Program-made: the position numbers and the translations under genes
Origin: Spirochaetaceae bacterium
Lineage (GTDB): Bacteria; Spirochaetota; Spirochaetia; Spirochaetales_E; Spirochaetaceae_B
Assembly (NCBI GenBank): GCA_003249275.1
Contig: QKJO01000002.1
Span: 1 to 7,794, forward strand
Length of the DNA: 7,794 nucleotides
Direction: 5' to 3'
Shown: in pieces, positions 1-6,580 of the stretch
Numbering within the stretch: the stretch's first letter is position 1
Layout: each line of letters begins with the position of its first letter
Notes under the pieces: generated by a model
The model's database searches: none
The model's input: only the letters and a program-made list of their open reading frames with translations
Told to the model about the DNA's origin: nothing

Positions 1-7
1 GTGCTGA

Positions 8-66
8 TTGAACCATTTATAAATACATTTCTAATCATTTGAACCAATCCTAACAGTTCTGGTTCA
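8..66. repeat. Three copies of TGAACCA upstream of the grpE operon
   Basis: The heptamer TGAACCA occurs at 9-15 and 40-46 in direct orientation (8-base TTGAACCA at 8-15 and 39-46), and once inverted as TGGTTCA at 60-66. The direct copies are 31 bases apart. The second and the inverted copy form a 7-base dyad around a 13-base loop, centres 20 bases apart. These are near-integral numbers of helical turns, as expected for sites bound by one regulator on one DNA face. No T-run follows the dyad on either strand, so an intrinsic terminator for an unseen upstream gene is not supported. A role as operator is inference only; the regulator is unknown. Confidence 0.35.
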
Positions 67-121
67 TAAAAACAATCAACTTTTCCTGGGCACATTAAAA
101 AAACACAAAATTATCCCCCCC

Positions 122-150
122 GTGAATTCGGCATTTTCACCGGTGAATTC
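122..150. repeat. Tandem GTGAATTC boxes with a central 12-base palindrome
   Basis: GTGAATTC is present at 122-129 and again at 143-150, exactly 21 bases apart, which is two turns of B-form DNA. A perfect 12-base palindrome, TTCACCGGTGAA, spans 136-147 and overlaps the second box; its left arm also pairs with GTGAA of the first box (122-126 with 136-140). The array ends about 10 bases upstream of the -35-like hexamer at 161-166. That position fits an activator or repressor site for the chaperone promoter. It does not match the CIRCE consensus bound by HrcA. The operator function is inferred from geometry only. Confidence 0.35.
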
Positions 151-160
151 AGGGAAAGTA

Positions 161-190
161 TTGACTGCAGGGGTTTTAATCTGCTTTTAT
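161..190 (+). promoter_or_regulatory. Possible distal sigma-70 promoter P1 of grpE-dnaK-dnaJ
   Basis: TTGACT at 161-166 matches five of six bases of the -35 consensus. The best -10 partner is TTTTAT at 185-190, four of six, with an 18-base spacer. Transcription would start near 197 and give a leader of about 83 bases that includes the 203-218 segment complementary to the grpE ribosome binding site. The -10 element is weak, so this is tentative. Confidence 0.3.
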
Positions 191-202
191 TCACAATTTT
201 TT

Positions 203-280
203 CTTGACCTTGATTCCACAATATTATTATTTTTGAGTCAGTAAAAAACGAAAGTTCGAAAAGATACTGGAAGGGTCAAG
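203..280 (+). promoter_or_regulatory. Candidate SD-sequestering leader hairpin (RNA thermometer-like)
   Basis: CTTGACC at 203-209 is the exact reverse complement of GGTCAAG at 274-280. A U-G pair (210 with 273) extends it, and after a three-base bulge (211-213) TTCCA at 214-218 pairs with TGGAA at 268-272. That gives 13 pairs that cover the whole ribosome binding site GGAAGGG (269-275) and the first base of the GTG start. The 49-base loop is AU-rich and holds a weak U5/A5 hairpin (230-234 with 243-247). Known thermometers such as ROSE and FourU elements hide heat-shock ribosome binding sites in this way. The pairing is seen directly; the thermosensing role is inference and needs a transcript that starts upstream of 203. 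Confidence 0.4.
204..230 (+). promoter_or_regulatory. Possible proximal sigma-70 promoter P2 of grpE-dnaK-dnaJ
   Basis: TTGACC at 204-209 matches five of six of the -35 consensus and TATTAT at 225-230 matches five of six of the -10, but the spacer is short (15 bases). An alternative -10, TATTTT at 228-233, gives an 18-base spacer. Transcription would start near 237-240, about 40 bases before the grpE start codon. The -35 hexamer is the same segment that is complementary to the ribosome binding site, so a transcript from P2 would lack that segment. Confidence 0.4.
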
Positions 281-945
281 TGGCTAAGAAAGAGAAAGAG
301 GATTCTCAGGAAGAAATTCTGAGAGATGACAATCCCGCAGAAACAACCGGCGAGGAACAGAATGTTGAGCCGGAGTATAAAACAGAAGAAGATGTTCCGG
401 GTGAGGATGACAAAATGAACGAACTTCTGGAAACTGTAAATGCTCTGAAGCAGGAAAACAGTGATCTGAAGGATCAGTACCTCCGGAAACATGCGGATTT
501 TGAGAATTTCAGGAAGAGAATGGCCCGGGAAAAGGCCGATGCTGTCAAATACGGAAATCAGGAACTTCTGAGAGATCTGATTGAAGTGATTGATAATTTT
601 GACAGAGCCATCAAGTCCTCCGAGGACTCCCGTGATTTTGATGCCTTTAAAGAGGGGATCAGTATGACGGAACAGCACTTTACAAGTATGCTGGAAAGCA
701 AATGGGGCCTGAAAAAACTCGTATCTCTGGGTGCGGAGTACGACCCCAATTCACATGAGGCCCTGATGATGGAGGAATCCTCCGACATTGAAGTGCCGAC
801 GGTTATGGAAGACTACCAGTCAGGTTTTGTCCTCCATGACAGGGTTCTGAGACCTGCCAAGGTGAAGGTCGGAAAACCTGTAGCCCGGACCGGGGCGGAA
901 AGCGGAAACGGATCGGCTGAAGAGGACAGTTCCGAAGAGGAATAG
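280..945 (+). CDS. grpE: GrpE, nucleotide exchange factor of DnaK
   Basis: GrpE is the cytoplasmic dimeric co-chaperone that opens the DnaK nucleotide cleft and releases ADP, so that ATP can bind and substrate is freed. The 221-residue protein has the family architecture: an acidic, low-complexity N terminus (about 1-45), a long coiled-coil segment (about 45-105) containing YLRKHADFENFRKRMAREK, and the C-terminal beta domain with LGAEYDPNSHEALM (about 149-162) and the diagnostic GFVLHDRVLRPAKVKVGKP. It ends in a very acidic tail (EEDSSEEE). The start is GTG, chosen because GGAAGGG at 269-275 lies five bases before it and because MAKKEKED is a natural GrpE-like beginning. It is first in the grpE-dnaK-dnaJ operon, 100 bases before dnaK. 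The ribosome binding site can pair with 203-218, which may restrict translation at low temperature (inference). Family identity is certain. Confidence 0.97.
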   Translation: MAKKEKEDSQEEILRDDNPAETTGEEQNVEPEYKTEEDVPGEDDKMNELLETVNALKQENSDLKDQYLRKHADFENFRKRMAREKADAVKYGNQELLRDLIEVIDNFDRAIKSSEDSRDFDAFKEGISMTEQHFTSMLESKWGLKKLVSLGAEYDPNSHEALMMEESSDIEVPTVMEDYQSGFVLHDRVLRPAKVKVGKPVARTGAESGNGSAEEDSSEEE

Positions 946-1045
946 GTCTTCAGAAGTACGGAAAAGTATAAAACCGGATCTGATGGCGGAAGGTAGACGC
1001 CGGGAATCACGGTTTGATTGAAATTAAAGGACTAGGAGAAAATAT

Positions 1046-2953
1046 ATGGGACGGATTATTGGAATTGACCTTGGTACAACAAACTCTTGTGTTGCGGTCA
1101 TGGAAGGTGGAGAACCGGTTGTAATTCAGAATGGGGAAGGACAGAGAACAACTCCTTCCATGGTTGCCTTTACAGACAAGGATGAACGTCTTGTAGGACA
1201 GCCTGCCAAGAACCAGATGGTGACAAACCCCGAAAATACGATCTACTCAATCAAGAGATTCATGGGAAGACAGTTCAGTGAGGTTACTGAAGAAACCCAC
1301 ATGATTCCTTATAACGTTACAAAGGGACCTAACGGAGACGTCAGAGTCAATGTTAACGGCAAACATCAGTCTCCTCCTGAAATTTCTGCAGCCATTCTGC
1401 AGAAGATGAAGAAGACGGCGGAAGACTATCTGGGTGAAACCGTGACGGAAGCGGTCGTTACCGTACCCGCCTACTTCAATGACGCTCAGAGACAGGCCAC
1501 CAAAGATGCCGGAAAGATTGCCGGTCTGGATGTAAAACGTATTGTCAACGAACCCACGGCGGCAGCTCTGTCCTATGGTTTCGGAAAAGAGCATAAAGAG
1601 CAGAAAATCGCCGTATACGACCTCGGAGGCGGTACCTTTGATATTTCCATCCTGGATATGGCCGAAGGTGTCTTTGAAGTCCGTTCTACAAACGGTGATA
1701 CCCACCTCGGCGGTGACAACTTCGACCAGAAAATCATCGAGTGGCTCGTCAACAGTTTCAAAGCGGATCAGGGCATCGATCTGTCCAAAGACAAGATGGC
1801 TCTTCAGAGACTGAAAGAGGGTGCTGAAAAAGCCAAAATGGAGCTCTCCTCCACCCAGTCCACCAACATCAATCTGCCCTTTATTACGGCTGATGCCTCC
1901 GGTCCCAAACACCTTCAGTACACACTGACCAGGGCCAAGTTTGACCAGATGACCGCCGATCTGGTGGAAAGGACAAAAATTCCCTGCCAGAAAGCTCTGA
2001 AGGATGCCGGTTACACAGCCTCCGAAATCGATGAAGTTATCCTCGTAGGAGGTTCGACAAGAATCCCCGCGGTTCAGGCTGTGGTCAAGGAACTCTTCAA
2101 ACAGGAACCCCACAAGGGCGTTAACCCCGATGAAGTTGTTGCCATGGGTGCGGCCATTCAGGGTGGAGTTCTCGGCGGAGACGTCAATGATATCCTCCTG
2201 CTCGACGTTACACCTCTGTCACTCGGAATCGAAACCCTGGGCGGTGTATCTACAAAGCTGATTGAAAGAAATACAACCATCCCCACAAAGAAGAGCCAGG
2301 TGTTCTCTACGGCTGCGGACAATCAGAACGCCGTATCCATCCATGTTCTTCAGGGTGAGCGTGAAATGGCAAGCGCCAACAGAACCCTCGGAAAGTTCGA
2401 CCTTGTCGGAATTCCTCCCGCACCCCGCGGTGTACCCCAGATCGAGGTTACCTTTGACATCGATGCCAACGGTATCGTCCATGTATCCGCCAAGGATCTG
2501 GGAACCGGTAAGGAGCAGAAGATCAGAATCGAGTCCTCTTCCGGTCTGAGCGAAGATGAAATCGAGAAAATGGTCAAAGACGCCGAAATGAATGCCGAAG
2601 CAGACAGAGCCGTCAAAGAGAAGGCCGAAGTCATGAATGAAGCCGACAACCTGATCTATTCGACAGAGAAATCGTTGAAAGATTTCGGCGACAAGGTTTC
2701 TTCGGATGACAAACAGAAGATTGAAGCCGCTCTCGAATCCCTCAAGGAAGCCATCAAAACCGGCGATGTAGAAACCATCAGGCCGAAGGTGGAAGAGCTG
2801 AAACAGGCCTCCTACAAACTGGCTGAAGAAATGTACAAATCTCAGTCGGCGGAAGCCGGAGCCGGTCAGGGCGCACCCGAAGGCGGTGACTCGGCCGAGC
2901 CCAAGAAAGCCGAAACCGATGCGGAAGATGCGGATTACGAAGTCGTAGACTGA
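1046..2953 (+). CDS. dnaK: DnaK, Hsp70 molecular chaperone
   Basis: DnaK is the ATP-driven Hsp70 of the cytoplasm; it binds exposed hydrophobic peptides and works with DnaJ and GrpE. The 635-residue length is normal. The ATPase domain (about 1-378) shows the phosphate-1 loop GIDLGTTNS (6-14), [13 protein letters not shown] from 168, DLGGGTFD (192-199, with Thr197 in the place of the E. coli autophosphorylated Thr199) and the adenosine motif VGGSTRIP (334-341). The linker [16 protein letters not shown] begins at 379, followed by the peptide-binding beta domain and the alpha-helical lid. The tail ends in EDADYEVVD, the usual acidic C terminus. TAGGAG at 1033-1038, seven bases before ATG, is the strongest ribosome binding site of the operon. 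The 100-base gap after grpE (946-1045) holds only a 4-bp GGCG/CGCC hairpin (985-1001) and no convincing promoter, so cotranscription is likely. No frameshift or missing key residue is seen. Confidence 0.99.
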   Translation: MGRIIGIDLGTTNSCVAVMEGGEPVVIQNGEGQRTTPSMVAFTDKDERLVGQPAKNQMVTNPENTIYSIKRFMGRQFSEVTEETHMIPYNVTKGPNGDVRVNVNGKHQSPPEISAAILQKMKKTAEDYLGETVTEAVVTVPAYFNDAQRQATKDAGKIAGLDVKRIVNEPTAAALSYGFGKEHKEQKIAVYDLGGGTFDISILDMAEGVFEVRSTNGDTHLGGDNFDQKIIEWLVNSFKADQGIDLSKDKMALQRLKEGAEKAKMELSSTQSTNINLPFITADASGPKHLQYTLTRAKFDQMTADLVERTKIPCQKALKDAGYTASEIDEVILVGGSTRIPAVQAVVKELFKQEPHKGVNPDEVVAMGAAIQGGVLGGDVNDILLLDVTPLSLGIETLGGVSTKLIERNTTIPTKKSQVFSTAADNQNAVSIHVLQGEREMASANRTLGKFDLVGIPPAPRGVPQIEVTFDIDANGIVHVSAKDLGTGKEQKIRIESSSGLSEDEIEKMVKDAEMNAEADRAVKEKAEVMNEADNLIYSTEKSLKDFGDKVSSDDKQKIEAALESLKEAIKTGDVETIRPKVEELKQASYKLAEEMYKSQSAEAGAGQGAPEGGDSAEPKKAETDAEDADYEVVD

Positions 2954-2965
2954 TATTACAAAAAA

Positions 2966-2990
2966 AATCTCCGGAAACATGAATCTCCGG
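2966..2990. repeat. AATCTCCGG direct repeat in the dnaK-dnaJ spacer
   Basis: AATCTCCGG occurs at 2966-2974 and 2982-2990, 16 bases apart, just after the dnaK stop codon. CCGG recurs at 2997-3000, so several short alternative hairpins are possible (for example CCGGA 2971-2975 with TCCGG 2986-2990, 5 bp). None is followed by a T-run. It may only reflect small-scale slippage; no function is assigned. Confidence 0.3.
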
Positions 2991-3003
2991 GGATATCCGG
3001 TGT

Positions 3004-3027
3004 ACAGCCCTGAAATTTCAGGGCTGT
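3004..3027 (+). promoter_or_regulatory. Perfect 24-base palindrome between dnaK and dnaJ
   Basis: ACAGCCCTGAAA (3004-3015) is followed at once by its exact reverse complement (3016-3027). In RNA it folds into a 10-bp stem, ACAGCCCTGA with TCAGGGCUGU, closed by an AAUU loop. The following bases are CATCTTGAAAGG, with no U-tract, so it is not a standard intrinsic terminator. The hairpin ends 7-10 bases before the dnaJ ribosome binding site. It could partly attenuate transcription, stabilise the 3' end of dnaK mRNA after processing, or bind a dimeric protein as DNA. Each of these would lower DnaJ relative to DnaK, which is the usual ratio. Confidence 0.6.
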
Positions 3028-3053
3028 CATCTTGAAAGGAAGAGTGAAGACCC

Positions 3054-4172
3054 GTGTCAAAAAGGGATTATTACGAAGTACTTGAAATTGAGAAAAACGC
3101 TTCTCAGGATGAAATAAAAAAAGCTTACCGGAAACTGGCCATAAAGTACCATCCGGACAAGAATCAGAACAGCACGGAAGCGGAGCATAAATTCAAAGAA
3201 GCTACAGAAGCCTATGAGGTATTGTCTGATGCACAGAAAAAGCAGGCCTACGATCAGTACGGATTTGCGGGTGTGGACAATATGGGCGGGCCCGGCTTCA
3301 ACGCCTCTGCTTTTTCCGGTTTTGAGGATATTTTCGGGGGAGACTTTTCCAGTATCTTTGATTCCTTCTTCGGAGGCGGTCAGAGCCGGGGCGGCGGACG
3401 CAGAGGTCCTGCCCGCGGAAGCGATCTGCGCTATGACATGGAAGTCAATTTTAAAGATGCCATCTACGGCGACAAGGTGGAGGTGGAGTACTACCGCCAG
3501 CAGTCCTGTGATGTCTGTCACGGTTCCGGAGCCTCCTCGGGTACGGGAAGTAAAACCTGTCCCACCTGCGGCGGATCAGGCCAGGTAAGAAGAAGCTCCG
3601 GTTTCTTCTCCATTGCCCAGCCCTGTTCCTCCTGCCATGGAGAGGGAACGATTATTGAAGATCCCTGTACCTCCTGCCGCGGACGCGGTGTGGTCAAGGA
3701 GCGCCAGAAGCTGAAGGTGACGATTCCCGCGGGGATTGCTCCCGGGAAAAGAATCCGTCTTGACGGTCAGGGAGATGCCGGTCCCAAGGGCGGACCTGCC
3801 GGGGACCTCTATGTCTATATCCATATCAAAGATCATGAGTATTTTGAGCGTCAGGGTAACGACCTTTTCTGTGTCGTTCCCATTTCCATGACCCAGGCGG
3901 CTCTGGGAGCCGATATTCTGGTCAACACACTGGACGATAAGAAGATCAAACTGAAGATTGCTCCCGGTACCCAGAGCGGAAAAATGCTCAGGATCAGAAA
4001 TGAGGGTGTTCCGGTCCTTCACGGATCGGGCAGAAAAGGCGATATGTATGTCAAACTAAGCGTTCAGATTCCTGCGAAACTGAGCGGTAAGGAGAAGGAC
4101 ATACTCAAATCATTCTCCGAAATTCACGGAGAAGAAAGCGAACCGTCTCCCATCAGATTGAAAGATCTTTGA
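3054..4172 (+). CDS. dnaJ: DnaJ, Hsp40 co-chaperone (type I)
   Basis: DnaJ captures unfolded substrates, hands them to DnaK and stimulates DnaK ATP hydrolysis. This 372-residue protein is a complete type I Hsp40: J domain (about 5-70) with the catalytic HPD tripeptide at 33-35, a Gly/Phe-rich linker (about 74-130), a zinc domain (about 152-218) with four CxxCxGxG repeats ([32 protein letters not shown]), and two C-terminal beta domains for substrate binding and dimerisation. The GTG start is forced: an in-frame TGA at 3045-3047 lies three codons upstream, and [10 protein letters not shown] is the canonical N terminus. The likely ribosome binding site AGGA (3037-3040) is 13 bases from the start, longer than optimal, so translation is probably weaker than that of dnaK. 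It is last in the operon, ahead of the terminator at 4189-4216. Confidence 0.98.
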   Translation: MSKRDYYEVLEIEKNASQDEIKKAYRKLAIKYHPDKNQNSTEAEHKFKEATEAYEVLSDAQKKQAYDQYGFAGVDNMGGPGFNASAFSGFEDIFGGDFSSIFDSFFGGGQSRGGGRRGPARGSDLRYDMEVNFKDAIYGDKVEVEYYRQQSCDVCHGSGASSGTGSKTCPTCGGSGQVRRSSGFFSIAQPCSSCHGEGTIIEDPCTSCRGRGVVKERQKLKVTIPAGIAPGKRIRLDGQGDAGPKGGPAGDLYVYIHIKDHEYFERQGNDLFCVVPISMTQAALGADILVNTLDDKKIKLKIAPGTQSGKMLRIRNEGVPVLHGSGRKGDMYVKLSVQIPAKLSGKEKDILKSFSEIHGEESEPSPIRLKDL

Positions 4173-4188
4173 TCCGGATTCACTATGG

Positions 4189-4216
4189 AAAACCTTCCCG
4201 GCGGGAAGGTTTTTTT
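4189..4216 (+). terminator. Intrinsic terminator of the chaperone operon
   Basis: AAAACCTTCCC (4189-4199) and GGGAAGGTTTT (4203-4213) form an 11-bp perfect stem with a three-base GGC loop. The right arm runs straight into seven T residues (4210-4216). This is a classic Rho-independent terminator, 16 bases after the dnaJ stop codon. It lies only 34 bases before the kinase start codon. Confidence 0.93.
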
Positions 4217-4250
4217 ATATCCCTCCCGAAGGGGTACCGATAAATAGAGT

Positions 4251-6131
4251 ATGGCACCCATTCCTGAACAGATCGGAAAATACAAAATCCTGAACCACCT
4301 CGGCTCCGGAGGGACAAGCATCGTCTATCTGGGCATGCACCCGACGCTCAAGAGAAAGGTGGTCCTCAAAAAACTGAATCTCAGAGGTAAAAAAACCTTC
4401 TATGACCGTTTTCTTCAGGAAGCGGCCCTGATGATGGACCTGAATCACGATCACATCGTGAAGGTCTACGATCATTTCAAAGAGGGCAGCAGACACTATA
4501 TGGTCATGGAATTTGTCGAAGGCCTCTCCCTGGATCAGATCATCGAACAGTCGGGGCCTCTGAATCATGAAACCATCAGATACATTCTGAGGTGCTGCTG
4601 CAAGGCGCTGGACTATATACACAGCAGAAATATCATTCACAGGGACATCAAACCCTCCAATATCTTCATTTCGAACAAGGGAGACGTCAAACTGGGCGAC
4701 TTTGGTGTTGCTCTGCTGGATGACCCCTCGGATAAAGACGTATCCGCTGCCGGATCACTGGTCGGGACTCCCGCCTATATGGCGCCTGAACAGTTTTCCC
4801 CCGGAGGGCGGGTTACCCCCAGAACCGATCTTTACGCCCTGGGAATCAGTTATTTCGAACTCCTGACGGGCAGGAAAATGTACACAGGAGAGAGTCTCGA
4901 AGAACTGAGGGACATGATCCGGCGGGGAAGGCATCTTTCTCTGCTTTTTCTGATACCTGAATACGGATTTTCCTGCTGGTGGTTCATCAGAAAAGCCGTC
5001 AGCCGTTCTGCTCTGTTCCGATACCCTTCCGCGATAAAAGCTCTCCGGGCCCTCCGTACATTCCGGATGAACGATGAAGCTTCCATACAGGAGCTGTCGG
5101 AAAGGATTCAATATCCGGGTGCCGCGAATAAGGGCAGAGCCTCTGCCGTAGACAATCCTCTGCTGCCGGGGTTTTCCAGGGTCCTGGGAGTAAAGGCCAG
5201 GCCTGCCGGCCTCCGCCGCAGGTTGATCTTTACTGTCTCGGTGCTGGCAGGCCTGACATTTCTGATTTTTCTGTTCACCTCCGGCTTCTGTTACAGATGG
5301 TTCATGCCTGACAGATACGGGAGAATTGTAATCATTCTGAATGAAGCAGGCACGGGGGGATCTTATCCGCTTGAGGACCTTAAAATCCGACTGAGGTCGG
5401 GTGACGGAAAAAGATCCTGGAATTTGACGGGAATCAGAGAGGATCAAACGGAATTTTACAGAAAGAGCGGCTTTTACAGTTTGGAATCGAACTGGGGAAA
5501 CCGGACTGAGACCAGAAGTTTTTTTCTGCCCTCCTTTACATCGGGGGAGGGACCCCTGGAAATCATTTTGAAGTCACCGCCGGTCCTCATGCAGTGGCTT
5601 TCTCTGAAACTGATCCTTTCTGATATCTATACGGGTACTCTTCTTCAGGCGGATACAGGGGTCACCTACCGGGAAGAGGGCGGGGACTGGAAGGTTCTGA
5701 GACCTGATTCCGGGTTGTATGCAGGAAAAATCTATGAACTGGCGGTTAGAATCCCCGGTTATTATGAGGAGATATACACAATTTCTCCCGAGTTTTACCG
5801 GAATGAATATATACTGGATGCCGCTCTTGTCCCTCTTCCGGGGGAGCTTGAAATTCATCACAACCTTGACAGACTGGAGCTTGAAATTGATCACAGCAGG
5901 AGGTTGAGAAACGGTGAAAAAGACGGAAAGTTTCAACGGCTGGGGAAGCTCGAGCTGGAATCGCCGGTCCGGCAGATAGCCCCGGGCGTTCATAATCTGA
6001 CCTGGTCGGGAATCGGGTGGGAGCAGGAGCAGAAGCTGACGGTGCGATCCGGAGAACGAGTGATTTACAGGATTACCATGGATGCAGACGGTACTCCCCG
6101 GTTCAGCATGGACAGGAAGCCTTCAGAGTAG
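4251..6131 (+). CDS. Membrane-anchored Ser/Thr protein kinase with extracytoplasmic beta-sandwich-like region
   Basis: This 626-residue protein is a Hanks-type Ser/Thr kinase, likely active. The kinase domain (about 11-268) has the glycine loop LGSGGTSIVY (17-26), ATP-binding Lys40, alpha-C Glu57, HRD (130-132) with Asp132, Lys134 and Asn137, DFG (150-152), GTPAYMAPEQ (172-181), D193-LYALG, and the C-lobe Arg257 in FRYPSA. A linker (about 269-320) leads to RRR (321-323) and one membrane helix (about 324-345), which puts the kinase in the cytoplasm and 350-626 outside. The outer part has no PASTA repeats. It contains about three beta-rich stretches; the last, with PGVHNLTW at 578-585 and a following KLTVRSGERVIYRI, resembles a PEGA domain (inference). 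ATG 4251 has only a distant purine stretch (GAAGGGG, 4228-4234, 16 bases away). The gene lies just behind the operon terminator. Substrate and signal are unknown. Confidence 0.9.
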   Translation: MAPIPEQIGKYKILNHLGSGGTSIVYLGMHPTLKRKVVLKKLNLRGKKTFYDRFLQEAALMMDLNHDHIVKVYDHFKEGSRHYMVMEFVEGLSLDQIIEQSGPLNHETIRYILRCCCKALDYIHSRNIIHRDIKPSNIFISNKGDVKLGDFGVALLDDPSDKDVSAAGSLVGTPAYMAPEQFSPGGRVTPRTDLYALGISYFELLTGRKMYTGESLEELRDMIRRGRHLSLLFLIPEYGFSCWWFIRKAVSRSALFRYPSAIKALRALRTFRMNDEASIQELSERIQYPGAANKGRASAVDNPLLPGFSRVLGVKARPAGLRRRLIFTVSVLAGLTFLIFLFTSGFCYRWFMPDRYGRIVIILNEAGTGGSYPLEDLKIRLRSGDGKRSWNLTGIREDQTEFYRKSGFYSLESNWGNRTETRSFFLPSFTSGEGPLEIILKSPPVLMQWLSLKLILSDIYTGTLLQADTGVTYREEGGDWKVLRPDSGLYAGKIYELAVRIPGYYEEIYTISPEFYRNEYILDAALVPLPGELEIHHNLDRLELEIDHSRRLRNGEKDGKFQRLGKLELESPVRQIAPGVHNLTWSGIGWEQEQKLTVRSGERVIYRITMDADGTPRFSMDRKPSE

Positions 6132-6159
6132 TGATGCGGGCGACTCATGCATTTGGCAC

Positions 6160-6187
6160 TTGATTTCCTTGGAATGTTGGGTAAAAT
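6160..6187 (+). promoter_or_regulatory. Sigma-70 promoter for the 117-residue/CBM9-like gene pair
   Basis: TTGATT (6160-6165, four of six) and TAAAAT (6182-6187, five of six) are separated by 16 bases, which predicts a start near 6194 and a leader of about 33 bases. It lies in the 95-base AT-rich gap after the kinase stop codon and suits independent transcription of the next two genes. No terminator is visible between the kinase stop and this promoter, so readthrough from the kinase gene is also possible. Confidence 0.45.
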
Positions 6188-6226
6188 GATTCTGATTTAA
6201 AAATATTATTGCAAAACAGGAATATC

Positions 6227-6580
6227 ATGTTAACGAAGAAAAGAGAGAGTGATGAATTTCTTCCCGTCTATATCGGGAAGATAAGGGACGCTTCGGATCC
6301 GGTCTTCAGAACTTGTGAAGTTCTGACCAGAATTGACAATCTTTTCGGCAAGGACGGCTCAACTCCTTTGAATTATGATGAGAAGATCAGTATTTTGAAA
6401 TCCCTGCGCAAAGGACTGGTTCTTTCGCTGTCGGATACCTATCTTATAAGCAGATCTCAGGGAGACCCGAACCGGTATATTCTTGATCTTATCGATCAGA
6501 AGATAGATGAGCTTCATGTCAGAAAGTCTGCCAGTCCCCGATTCCCGAAAATTTATGATCGAAAGAGCTGGTGGCGTTGA
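6227..6580 (+). CDS. Unrecognised small protein, 117 residues
   Basis: I do not recognise a family. The product is soluble-looking, charged and mostly helical in appearance, with no signal peptide, membrane segment or cysteine pair. It carries one internal cysteine, in RTCEVLTRIDNLFG, an amphipathic stretch NYDEKISILKSLRKGL, and a second, RYILDLIDQKIDEL, before a basic C terminus ending in RKSWWR. The ATG at 6227 is preferred because CAGGAA (6217-6222) lies five bases upstream; a TTG at 6209 would add six residues but has no ribosome binding site. The stop codon shares its last base with the ATG of the CBM9-like gene, so the two are probably translationally coupled and may act together. Coding status rests on the good start signals, the open frame and the coupling. 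Confidence 0.75.
   Translation: MLTKKRESDEFLPVYIGKIRDASDPVFRTCEVLTRIDNLFGKDGSTPLNYDEKISILKSLRKGLVLSLSDTYLISRSQGDPNRYILDLIDQKIDELHVRKSASPRFPKIYDRKSWWR

Noticed and set aside
1..10. GTGCTGATT at the left edge as a remnant of a CIRCE right arm (GAGTGCTAA)
   Set aside because: Only GTGCT agrees, the left arm would be outside the window, and nothing else in 1-279 matches CIRCE.
946..1045. Separate dnaK promoter with TATAAA at 967-972 as -10
   Set aside because: No acceptable -35 element lies 15-19 bases upstream, and the gap is easily explained as an intra-operon spacer.
1247..2113. Long open frame (288 codons) antisense to dnaK, and a second one of 253 codons at 2219-2980
   Set aside because: Long antisense frames are common opposite highly expressed genes with biased codons, and dnaK is a known case. 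The translations look like no protein family, lack ribosome binding sites, and dnaK is complete and intact on the other strand.
481..2981. 13-base match CTCCGGAAACATG at 481-493 (inside grpE) and 2969-2981 (dnaK-dnaJ spacer)
   Set aside because: One shared 13-mer is about what chance gives in 7.8 kb, and the first copy encodes conserved GrpE residues.
4755..5447. Open frame of 230 codons antisense to the kinase gene, and one of 141 codons at 4215-4640
   Set aside because: They are opposite an intact kinase domain with all catalytic motifs; the translations are low-quality and recognisable as reverse-strand shadow.
6153..6168. Sigma-54-like promoter, TTGGCAC at 6153-6159 with TTCC five bases later
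   Set aside because: The -24 half is excellent but the near-invariant GC of the -12 half is CC. The sigma-70 match at 6160-6187 explains the region better.
6209..6226. TTG at 6209 as the start of the 117-residue gene
   Set aside because: No ribosome binding site precedes it, while ATG 6227 has CAGGAA at five bases.
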